NCBI GenBank assembly: GCA_963792815.1
Contig: CAWBXR010000006.1
Location: 1-64,000, forward strand
DNA from: JARRPM01 sp963792815
Lineage (GTDB): Bacteria > Pseudomonadota > Gammaproteobacteria > Pseudomonadales > Halieaceae
Length of the DNA: 64,000 nucleotides
Reading direction: 5' to 3'
The notes under the pieces are model-generated. The model saw nothing but the letters and a program-made list of their open reading frames with translations, was not told the origin of the DNA and did no database searches. Below, one piece after another: positions 7,525-15,636 of this stretch (positions within the stretch are counted from its first letter, which is position 1; each line of letters begins with the position of its first letter). A program made the position numbers and the translations under genes.

Positions 7525-9292
7525 TCAGGAACTGGCGGGGCGCAACAGTCCGAATCCGTAGATGCTATCCCGGCCAGGGGGGCCCAGGTCTTCCGCCGTC
7601 CGGCACAGCAATTCCAGCGCATCATCGCCCGGCTGTAACTGACGCAGGCGCGCCACCGCGGTTGCGGCAAACGGCACTGCAAAGGAGGTGCCGGAGGAGG
7701 AGGCATAGCCGCCGCCGGATCTGGCATGGCGAAGCCCGACGCCGGGTGCGGCGATATCCAGGTATTCACCACGATTGGCCAGGCGGAACACCTGGCCATG
7801 GGCATCCACAGCGGTTACAGCCACTACTGTCGCGTAGGCAGCGGGGTACATCGGTGCGGCCACCGGGCCGCCATTGCCCGCAGCGGCCAGTATCGTCACA
7901 TTGCTTTCAGAGGCCCGCTGCAGGGCGGTCTCCAGCAAGCGGTTCGGCGGGCCTGCGAGGCTGATATTGACCACGTCGACACCGGAGGAAATCAGCCAGT
8001 CCAGGGCCCTTACCAGGCTCACTGTACTGGCAATCTGGCCCCGCTCGGAATCCTCCTCGAACACGCCCGGCCGCATACACCTCGGCACTGGGCGCAATGC
8101 CGAGATAACCCGCGCTGTTGCCGGCAATGATCGAGGCGATTGCAGTGCCGTGAAAGGTCGGCAGCACCGCGCCTTCTGAGGTGAAGGCGCGGGTCTGGAT
8201 CCTGGCGTCATGCAGCGACGGGTGAGAAACATCCACCTGGCTGTCGATCATGCCGATACGCAGGGACATCTGGTCTGTGCCGGCCGGGAACTCCACCGCG
8301 GTGCGCGGAAGCATTCCCTCCCCGGACTCGTCCGCCACCTGGTCGCCGGCGGTATAAATGTGGTTCAGGTCGACTTCCGCCCGGTCGCTGCCGACGACAT
8401 CGATGACGCCCTGCCGCACCTGGGTGATATCGAAACTGGCCGGGGCCGCCACTTCGGCAAGGCGCAGGCCCATGCCCGGAAGCTCGGTCACCGTGGCGAA
8501 CAGGTAGCCCTCCTCGGCGAGTTGGTCGAACACCTCGGGGGCGGCCATCACCAGCCACTGCCCTTTCTGGATACGGCTCTCGTCGATTTCCATCTGCTCG
8601 ATTATCTGGTCGATCTCATCCTCGATGCGCTCCTCAACCGCCGAAGCCACCTGCACGTCGACCGCGCTCTCGACACCGGCCTCCAGGCTGGCTTCGACGC
8701 TTTCTTCAACGGTAGCTTCAACGGTAGCCTCAACGCCCTGCTCGACCGCCGCGGTCATCTCCTCTTCGACCGCTACCTCAATTGACTCCTCGACGTCCTG
8801 GGACACGCTCTCGGCGATGCTGTCCTCGATACGGTCCTCGACCGAGCCCTCTACCGATTCTTCAACGATCGCCTCGATGGTTTCCTCGACGTCCTGCTCG
8901 ATTTCGTCCTCGATATTGCCCTCGAGGGTGATCTCGATGTCGTCGTTGACGCTCTCCTCGATGGCGTTTTCTATGTTCTCCTGGACCTGTTCCTCTACCG
9001 CATTCTCGATAGCCGCTTCCGCGCCGGCATCTCCCAGGGTCAGGACCCGCTCTTCAATCGCGTCCTCGACCGCTTCCTGGACACTCTCCTCTACCTGCTC
9101 CCCGACAATATTTTCTACCGCGTCCTCCACGAATCCGTCCGGAGGCCCGCCCAGTGACAGGCCCTGGGCCTCTGCCCGCATGCCGCTGGTCAAAAACACG
9201 CCGATAAGACACAGCAGGCAGGCAACAGCCCGCCAGGCGGTGCGTTCCGGCGCGGTAATTTGTTTATTTCTCAATATGTTGGATGCGAACAT
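7525..9292 (-). CDS. S8 (subtilisin-like) serine protease with long acidic tetrapeptide-repeat domain (frameshifted)
   Basis: Exported protease. The start chosen is the ATG at 9292, giving a signal peptide (VACLLCLIGVFLTSG, cleaved near RAEAQG); an ATG at 9331 is possible. Residues ~50-255 are almost entirely a four-residue repeat of the form V/I-E-E/D-x, about 48 units, encoded by 8570-9150. The catalytic domain follows: Asp350 (GMIDSQVD), His381 (TFHGTA), oxyanion Asn (AAAGNGGP) and Ser (SSGTSFAVP). The frame breaks near 8070, between Ala-Pro-Ser-Ala-Glu-Val-Tyr and the continuing VFEEDSERGQ segment, so a single indel splits the gene between His and Ser. Divergent from the ECF sigma gene, which together with its anti-sigma may control it. 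Confidence 0.8.
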
Positions 9293-9416
9293 AGCGGATG
9301 ACCCCGGCGGGGCAGGAATGCCCATAATCATCAGGTTGACGTTTATCGTCAGGTATAATTCCCTCGGATGGAATAGAATCCACCCTTAAAACGTCACCCA
9401 TAATAGCAGGAATAGG

Positions 9417-9920
9417 ATGTCGATGCTCAGCGATCTACAGCGCGAGGGGCTGCTCGCTGAGTTGGGTGGTCTGCGCAAGTTCTGCATATCCCTTACAGGG
9501 ACTGTCGCCGACGGTGACGACCTGCTGCAGGCCACTGTAGAGCGCGTGCTGGAAAAGGGCATGCCCGCCGACGCCCACGTCGCCAAGTGGGCCTACCGGG
9601 TGTGCAAGAACGCCTGGATCGACGAGATCCGGGCCCGGGATGTCAGGCAGAAGTACCCTCAGCTGGTGCTGGATGAGGACAATGACTCGCCCTCCGCAGA
9701 GCAGTCTGCAAGTGGGGAGAGGGAGCTGGAATCCGTCAGCGCCGCATTGGGTGGCCTGCCAGTGGAACAGCGGTTGGCCTTGACCCTGGTGGCGATCGAA
9801 GGCAAGACCTATGCCGAGGCCGCAGAGATATTGGAAGTACCGGTTGGAACGATAATGAGCCGAATAGCTCGGGCCAGGCGCCAACTGGTAGAGCAGCGCG
9901 GCCTGGTGGACGAAGACTGA
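9417..9920 (+). CDS. ECF-type RNA polymerase sigma factor
   Basis: A 167-residue sigma-70 family factor with regions 2 and 4 only. Region 2 spans residues ~15-75 (RKFCISLTGTVADGDDLLQATVERVLE ... WAYRVCKNAWIDEIRARD) and the region 4 helix-turn-helix ~105-155 (LPVEQRLALTLVAIEGKTY ... VPVGTIMSRIARARRQL). The start ATG 9417 is preceded by AGGAATAGG. The stop is one base before the ATG of the anti-sigma gene, so the two form an operon. It is divergent from the S8 protease gene, a likely target by position only. Confidence 0.9.
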   Translation: MSMLSDLQREGLLAELGGLRKFCISLTGTVADGDDLLQATVERVLEKGMPADAHVAKWAYRVCKNAWIDEIRARDVRQKYPQLVLDEDNDSPSAEQSASGERELESVSAALGGLPVEQRLALTLVAIEGKTYAEAAEILEVPVGTIMSRIARARRQLVEQRGLVDED

Positions 9921-9921
9921 G

Positions 9922-10671
9922 ATGAACATGAATGTAACAGAGCAGGATTACGAATTACTGTCGCAGTACCTCGATCGGGAACTGCCCGCGGGAGTGCAGG
10001 AGCAGCTGGAGCGGCGTTTGGCCGCGGAACCGCAACTACAGGCCGTGCTGGGCCGCCTGCAGGCACTGCAAAGCCAGTTGCAGGCCAGCTACGGGCAATT
10101 GGCTGGCGGACCGGTTCCCGAGCGGACTCTCGCCCTGCTGCAGGGCGCGCCCGCACAGGCGACGCAACAACCCCAGTCCCGGGCACAGGTCATCCAGCTG
10201 CCGCGCAAGCGCAACATGAACTGGGGCTTCGCGCTGGCGGCATCCCTGGTGGTTGCCGCCTCCGCCACACTGGTGAGCCAGTGGGAACAGCCGTCGGTCC
10301 AGCCCGGGGGCGATGCCCTGCTTTCCGTAGCGCTTGAGAATACCCCGTCGCGCGGCAACGGCTGGGAAACGCTGTCGGATGGACGAACATTGAGACCGGT
10401 CCTGAGCTTCCAGAACAGCACCGGCAACTGGTGTCGCGAGTACCTGGTGGGCGACAGCGACGGTAACTGGCACGGGGTGGCCTGTCGTCAAGATGGCGCC
10501 TGGACAACCGAGGTGCTTGCCGCAACCGAACTGGCGGACTCCTCCGCCCAATACCGCCCGGCCGGCGCGGCAGATTCGATGGATGTAGCGGATTACATCG
10601 ACCGCAACGCCAACGGCATCCCACTGGGTGCACGCGAAGAGGCGAGCATCATAGCCCGGGGCTGGCAGTAG
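9922..10671 (+). CDS. anti-sigma factor, single-pass membrane protein
   Basis: A 249-residue partner of the preceding sigma factor. The N-terminal cytoplasmic part (residues 1-85) has the helical anti-sigma pattern LLSQYLDRELPAGVQEQLERRL. One transmembrane helix lies near 95-115 (FALAASLVVAASATLVS). The periplasmic C-terminal ~130 residues carry two cysteines (WCREYLVG, VACRQDGAW). This topology fits a transmembrane RsiW/ChrR-like anti-sigma that senses an envelope signal; the signal is unknown. Only one base separates it from the sigma gene. Confidence 0.82.
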   Translation: MNMNVTEQDYELLSQYLDRELPAGVQEQLERRLAAEPQLQAVLGRLQALQSQLQASYGQLAGGPVPERTLALLQGAPAQATQQPQSRAQVIQLPRKRNMNWGFALAASLVVAASATLVSQWEQPSVQPGGDALLSVALENTPSRGNGWETLSDGRTLRPVLSFQNSTGNWCREYLVGDSDGNWHGVACRQDGAWTTEVLAATELADSSAQYRPAGAADSMDVADYIDRNANGIPLGAREEASIIARGWQ

Positions 10672-11173
10672 GCCGGCAAGTTCTGTAGGGGCGAAGGGCC
10701 TGCCCCGCGTTATCGGGTATTCATTCGCCCAACCCCGCAAGGGGTAAAGGCAAATCACCCATTAGCGGCAGCGTACAGCAGGTCAAATTCAAAGAAGGGA
10801 AAAAGAAAAGCAGGGCCTATCGCCTCATGTTGACGGTAGGCCCTGGGGTCCAGTGCAGAGGGCTAGCGGTCCCTGCTCTGTGAGACTGGATTCGGAAGAC
10901 CACGTGGCTTCTTGGCCAGCGCGCTGATGCTCGCTCGCAGATCCGACCGGCTTCCGATAAAAACTTCTTGTAAAAAAGTGAGGAGGAGAGTGCGGGCTGC
11001 AAGGCCTCTTCTGCTATCGAGAGACTTTTTGCACCCAATGCCCGTCACTTCCACCTCAAGCGGTTTCACTCCACTTTCATCGGGATGACGGATCAGCTTG
11101 GGGAACTATTCCCGATTATTGTGAAAAAATTTCAGCCACTGGCATATCCCCCGGATCCAAGTAGACTCCGCCC
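10672..11173. other. 500-bp gap with no convincing gene
   Basis: Short frames on the minus strand here start at GTG or TTG without a usable ribosome site, and none resembles a known protein. The only firm structure is the hairpin at 10812-10846, which looks like a terminator for a leftward transcript. That transcript would have to start inside 10850-11150, so a small RNA or tiny gene is possible. Confidence 0.4.
10798..10846 (-). terminator. intrinsic terminator for a leftward transcript
   Basis: Stem CAGGGCCTA (10812-10820) pairs with TAGGCCCTG (10838-10846) around a 17-base loop. Read on the minus strand it is followed by CTTTTCTTTTTCCC. No annotated minus-strand gene precedes it. Confidence 0.5.
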
Positions 11174-12961
11174 ATGCAACACGGCAACTTCAACCCGGAA
11201 CCCGATGCCAGGATCAACTGGCAGATCATCAGGCACCTGATCCCCTACCTGCTGGAATCCCGCTACCGGGTGGGCCTGGCGCTGGCCTTCCTGTTGCTGG
11301 CCAAGGGCGCCATCCTGCTGATTCCCTTCCTGCTCAAGTACCTGGTGGATTCACTCGATGGCCAGCCACTGCAGACCCTGGCGCCGGGCCTGCTGGCGGC
11401 ACTGGTGCTGGCCTATGGCGCGGCCCGCTTCTCCAATGTGTTTTTCGCGGAGCTGCGGGACACGGTATTCGGGCGGGTGACAGAGCGCGCCATGCGGCGC
11501 ATCGGGCTGCAGGTGTTTCGCCATGTGCACGCCCTGGACCTGGAGTTTCACCTCAACCGCCGCACCGGCGCCCTGGCCCGGGAGATAGAGCGTGGCACCA
11601 CCGGCATCAGCTTCCTGATGCGCTTCTTCGTGTTCAATATCGCCCCGACCCTGCTGGAGATCGCCATGGTGGTGGGGATATTTCTTTACAACTACACCGT
11701 CACCTACGCCCTGATCACCCTGGTGTCGGTGGTGGCCTACGGTATTTTCTCCCTGCGGGCCACCGAGTGGCGCACCCAGTTCGTGCGGGAAATGAACGCG
11801 GCGGATTCAGCCAGTAATACCCGGGCCCTGGACAGCCTGCTCAACTTCGAGACCGTCAAGTATTTCGGCAACGAGAATTTCGAGGCGCTGCGCTACGACG
11901 AGGAACTGGAAAAATGGGAAACGGCCCGGCGCCGCAACCGGCTTTCCCTGTTCGGCCTCAACGGCGGCCAGGCCCTGATTATCGCACTGGCGCAAACCAG
12001 CATGATCGGTCTCGCCGCCTGGCAGGTCAGGGCCGGCGACATCACCCTGGGGGACTTCATCCTGATCAACCAGTTCATGCTGCAGTTGTTCCTGCCGCTG
12101 GGCTTTCTCGGCTTCGTGTTCCGGGAAATCAAGGGTTCGATGGCCAATATCGAGAAGATGTTCGAGTTGCTGGCCGTATCCCCCGAAGTGGTCGACACCC
12201 CCGGGGCCGGCGAAATGAAAATGCAGGGTGGCCGTATCGTTTTCGAGGAGGTGAGCTTCGGCTACAGCCCGGATCGCGCGATTCTCAGGAATGTGAGTTT
12301 TGCCATAGAGCCGAGGGAAAAAGTCGCGGTGGTTGGCGCCAGTGGCGCCGGCAAGTCGACCCTGGTGAAGTTGCTGTTTCGCTTCTACGACCCCACCGGG
12401 GGCAGAATCCTGATCGACGGCCAGGATATCCGCCAGGTCAGCCAGGCCTCCCTGCGCCGGGCGATCGGCATCGTTCCCCAGGATACGGTGCTGTTCAATG
12501 ACAGTATTTTCGAGAACGTTCGCTACGGCAATCCCCGGGCGGGAGACGCCGAGGTCGAGGAGGCCATCCGGCTCGCTCACCTGGACGGGTTTATCAGCGA
12601 CCTGCCGGCAGGCCGCGACACCCTGGTGGGGGAGCGCGGCCTGAAACTCTCCGGCGGCGAAAAGCAGCGGGTATCCATTGCCCGCACCATCCTCAAGCGC
12701 CCGCCCATCCTGGTGTTCGACGAGGCCACCTCCTCCCTCGACAGCAAGACCGAGCAGGCTATCCTCGCCGCCCTGCGGGAGATTGCCCGGGACCATACCA
12801 GCCTGGTTATCGCTCACCGGCTGTCCACCATCGTCGACGCCGACAGGATCGTGGTGCTGCACCAGGGGGAAATCGTTGAAAGCGGCACTCATCTCGAGCT
12901 GCTGGAGCTGGGTGGGCATTATGCCGAGCTGTGGCAGGCACAGCAGCGGCGGGAGCACTAG
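11174..12961 (+). CDS. ATM1/HMT1-family ABC exporter (fused permease-ATPase)
   Basis: A 595-residue half-transporter. Six transmembrane helices lie in residues ~25-310, with the ATM1-type signatures REIERGTTGISFLMRFF and LLNFETVKYFGNE. The nucleotide-binding domain (~350-590) shows Walker A GASGAGKST, Q-loop, signature LSGGEKQR, Walker B ILVFDEATSSLD and H-loop IAHRLST; all catalytic residues are present. Homodimeric members of this family export glutathione-linked sulfur or metal species from the cytoplasm. Complete, standing alone, convergent with the lipoprotein gene whose stop lies 3 bp downstream. Confidence 0.9.
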   Translation: MQHGNFNPEPDARINWQIIRHLIPYLLESRYRVGLALAFLLLAKGAILLIPFLLKYLVDSLDGQPLQTLAPGLLAALVLAYGAARFSNVFFAELRDTVFGRVTERAMRRIGLQVFRHVHALDLEFHLNRRTGALAREIERGTTGISFLMRFFVFNIAPTLLEIAMVVGIFLYNYTVTYALITLVSVVAYGIFSLRATEWRTQFVREMNAADSASNTRALDSLLNFETVKYFGNENFEALRYDEELEKWETARRRNRLSLFGLNGGQALIIALAQTSMIGLAAWQVRAGDITLGDFILINQFMLQLFLPLGFLGFVFREIKGSMANIEKMFELLAVSPEVVDTPGAGEMKMQGGRIVFEEVSFGYSPDRAILRNVSFAIEPREKVAVVGASGAGKSTLVKLLFRFYDPTGGRILIDGQDIRQVSQASLRRAIGIVPQDTVLFNDSIFENVRYGNPRAGDAEVEEAIRLAHLDGFISDLPAGRDTLVGERGLKLSGGEKQRVSIARTILKRPPILVFDEATSSLDSKTEQAILAALREIARDHTSLVIAHRLSTIVDADRIVVLHQGEIVESGTHLELLELGGHYAELWQAQQRREH

Positions 12962-12964
12962 GTA

Positions 12965-13870
12965 CTATTCAGGGCCGGGCGCCATCTCGTCGCCTTCGAA
13001 CTGGACCGGCATGAACAGCGCCCGGTGATAGGTCACGATATCCGGCTCGCCGCTGGTGCGGTACCAGGTGGGGGTCAGGGTGGAGCCCCAGAAGGCCGTC
13101 ACCCCCGCGCCGTAGGGCGACAGTGGCAGCACGACGCTCCACTTCTTCCGCCCGGTCATGACGCAGACCGACTCGCCACCGTCCTTGTTCTCGATGGTGG
13201 TTTCGCCGTCGGCGGCGCAGAGCCGGCGGGCCTCATTCCTGTCCGTGCCCACGTAGCGTAAATCCAGCTTTACCGGAACCTTCTCGCCGTCCTTTTTGAC
13301 GTAGAGGTAATCACCGTCCCGGCGCGATCGCTCCAGGGTCATACTGATCGCGCTTGCGCCGGAGACGGGATTCACCTGCAGGCTCAACTCCATGGCGGGA
13401 TCCTGCCCGGCACCCAGGCGGGCGCTGTTGGTGCATTCCAGCATCTGGTTGCCGAACTGCAGCGGGAAGCTGGCGGTAGCCAGCAACTGGGTTTCATCCA
13501 GGGACTTGTCGATGGTGTGGACCTGGACATCCCGGGCGGGCGCCAGCGACGTCTGGCAGCCGTCACTCAGGTAGATTGCCCTGCCCTTTTCATAGTCTTC
13601 CTGGCTGCGATAAAACGCGATGGTAAGCGCCCCGACGGAATTCCTGTCGAGCTTCATCAGCAAGTGGCTGAGGGGGTTGCCATGGGCCTGGCGGCAAAGC
13701 TCGCGGTCTTCACCCGGGGCGCACTCGTTGGGGTTCAGGTCGTCGCTCGGGGTCGGCCGTCATGGCCGTGTCAAAGCCCCCGTACTAGGGGCCGAGGTAG
13801 GGCGTCAGGGTGTGTTCATCCCGCAACCGGACACGGCAACCAGAACCAGCAAAGTAAACAACCTGAACAT
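12965..13870 (-). pseudogene. putative lipoprotein, frame broken near its N-terminus
   Basis: The ATG at 13870 with ribosome site GGGGAGAG opens a lipoprotein signal (FRLFTLLVLVAVSGC, lipobox Cys16). The frame ends after six more residues. Protein-like sequence can be followed through other frames (NTLTPYLGP, then YGGFDTAMTADP, then DLNPNECAPGEDRELC) into the long open frame that ends at 12965, implying about three indels between 13665 and 13830. The body (~250 residues) is secreted-looking and beta-rich, with cysteines and no recognised domain. It may be intact in the organism. Function unknown. Confidence 0.55.
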
Positions 13871-14113
13871 TGACTCTCCCCTGCATGACCGCACTGACCA
13901 GACACCCACTGCTGTCGCCTGGGACAGGCGCAGCAAAGGTAGCATGTTTGGAGCGGCCCGATTGTGCCTGCTGCCCGAAAGGTTTGACAAGTGCAGCTGA
14001 AAAAGTTTCCGCGGCATTCCCGTAACAGCCATGACACGAGGTATAATGCCGCGTTGAGCGCTGGCGCATGCCGAATTGCGCCGGGATGGCACGCTACTAC
14101 AGTGACTGGATAA

Positions 14114-14926
14114 ATGAACTTCGACTTACAGCAGGCAACGGCTCGCCTCAGGACACTGCGCAGTTCCCTGCTGGCAAACTATAACGACGAGGACCTGCAC
14201 CAGCTGCGGGTCACATTGCGGCGGATGCGCAGTGTCCTGCGCGGCATACCCGGTGGCAAAGCGCGCAAACTGCGCCGGCGGCTCGGCGCACTGGCACGTG
14301 CCACCAACGACGCGCGCGACTGGGATACCCTGTATGCCAGCGCCAGTGATCGGTTGCAGCCGGAGCAGTTCAGTGCGCTGGAGCCAGTACTGGATGCGCA
14401 GCGCGAAAGCGCCAGGGCGCGGGTCTACCGAATGTTCCACGCGAAACAGTGGCTGACGACTCTCAGGCGCTGGGATGCCCTCATCGACAAAACCGAGCTT
14501 GATCCGGCAAGCCCGAGCATGGCGCCGCGAGAACTCGCAAGCGAGGCTCAAGCGCAGCCAACGCAGCGGCCAGGAAGGCCGTGGCAAGGGACGATGACGA
14601 GCACTGGCACAAACTGCGAATCGCCATCAAGGAGCTTCGCTACGCCCTGGATACCGGGTCGGACGAGATCTCGCGGAAGCGCAACGCCGGAGCTGTTGAC
14701 AGGAGTGCAAGACCCTGCAGACGCTGCTCGGCGACTGGCACGATACGGTAGTTCACCGCCAGTTACTGGATACATTGGCGAGCAGCGGATCGCCGGATCC
14801 GCCACACCATCAGGCAAGGCTGCGAGCGAGCTGCAGCAGATTCTGGCACAGCAAGGGGCTGGAGTCCCTGGAGCAGATCAAACACCGCTTGCAACAAGGT
14901 GGCCTGGGCTCGGGAGAGCCCGGTTA
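14114..14926 (+). pseudogene. CHAD-domain protein, multiply frameshifted
   Basis: Helical CHAD (conserved histidine alpha-helical domain) protein of ~270 residues; such domains bind polyphosphate. Evidence: residues 1-140 in the first frame (DEDLHQLRVTLRRMRSVLR, RRLGALARATNDARDWD), then EHWHKLRIAIKELRYALDTG in a second frame from ~14580, then KTLQTLLGDWHDTVVHRQLL in a third from ~14710, ending at TAA 14924-14926. Histidines fall at the usual helix starts (LHQLRV, WHKLRI, GDWHD). The gene ends overlapping the convergent CYTH gene. Whether decayed or mis-assembled cannot be told; three frames in 800 bp is more than in most neighbours. Confidence 0.7.
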
Positions 14927-15406
14927 ATCCCCGCCGGCCCCGCCCCATTCGCAATAGGGGCGGGTGTAGAGGCTGTTGTTGAAATAGCGGCTGTCCGCAG
15001 TCACCTCCAGCCCCGCCCAGGCCGGCAGCGGCGGCTCCTCGCCCGGGTCAGACAATTCGACCTCGGCCACGACCAGGCCGGCATTTGCCCCGGCAAAGAC
15101 ATCGATCTCCCACAGGTAGTTCTCGTATTCGCGCAGATAGCGGGTTTTGCTGATCACCCTGCCCCCGCAGAACTCCTCGATCATCTGGCGGGCGTCCTGT
15201 ACCGGAATCGGGTACTCGAACTCACTGCGAACGGCGCCGGTGTTGCGACCTTTCAGGGTGAGCCAGGCCTCCTCGCCGGCCAGTCGCACCCGCACCACCG
15301 CGCTCTCCCCGGTGCTGATATAGGCCTGGCTCATTTCCGTGCCAGCTTCCAGTGGCCCCAGCAGGTCGAGGTCCACCAGGAATTTTCGTTCGATTTCCGT
15401 GGCCAT
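14924..15406 (-). CDS. CYTH-domain protein (inorganic triphosphatase-like)
   Basis: A 160-residue single CYTH domain. The signature EIERKFLV is at residues 4-11, followed by alternating charged strands (VVRVRLAGEEAWLTLKGR, RSEFEYPIP, KTRYLREYENYLWEIDVF, VVAEVELSDPGEEPPLP) that line the triphosphate tunnel; the Lys/Arg/Glu pattern looks complete. Likely hydrolyses tripolyphosphate or another triphosphate with divalent metal. ATG 15406 was chosen because EIERKF normally lies within the first five residues; a TTG at 15409 is less likely. Faces the CHAD gene tail to tail; CHAD and CYTH are often fused or linked. Confidence 0.85.
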   Translation of the reverse strand: MATEIERKFLVDLDLLGPLEAGTEMSQAYISTGESAVVRVRLAGEEAWLTLKGRNTGAVRSEFEYPIPVQDARQMIEEFCGGRVISKTRYLREYENYLWEIDVFAGANAGLVVAEVELSDPGEEPPLPAWAGLEVTADSRYFNNSLYTRPYCEWGGAGGD

Positions 15407-15636
15407 CAAAACACTCTCTGTATGGTCATCTGCCGCCAGCGCACCAACGGCGCGCGGCTGCCAGAATCAGGGTATGCGACTTGTTACTGCGAGACAAATC
15501 ACAGCTTCGCCAATTGCCCGGCAAAGTGCTGGCCCGCCGGCAGGCGCTTCTGGTAGTGTTCCGTAAGGGACGAGCCCGGGACGCGCTTTTGTCTTCCAGA
15601 ATAAGCCCCGCCCGGCATGCTGCAAGGGAGTAACGA

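Noticed and set aside
8570..9150. Short DNA repeats suggestive of a CRISPR or satellite array
   Set aside because: The periodicity is 12 bases, matches the coding frame of the S8 protein and has no spacers.
10863..11069. 68-codon minus-strand frame starting at GTG
   Set aside because: The only purine-rich sequence overlaps the start codon itself, and the protein resembles nothing known.
14087..14098. TGGCACG just before the CHAD gene
   Set aside because: There is no GC at the required -12 position (sequence continues CTACTACAG).
14926..15556. Continuation of the CHAD open frame to 15556 on the plus strand
   Set aside because: It runs antisense through the clear CYTH gene and has no protein resemblance; it is an artefact of the frameshift.
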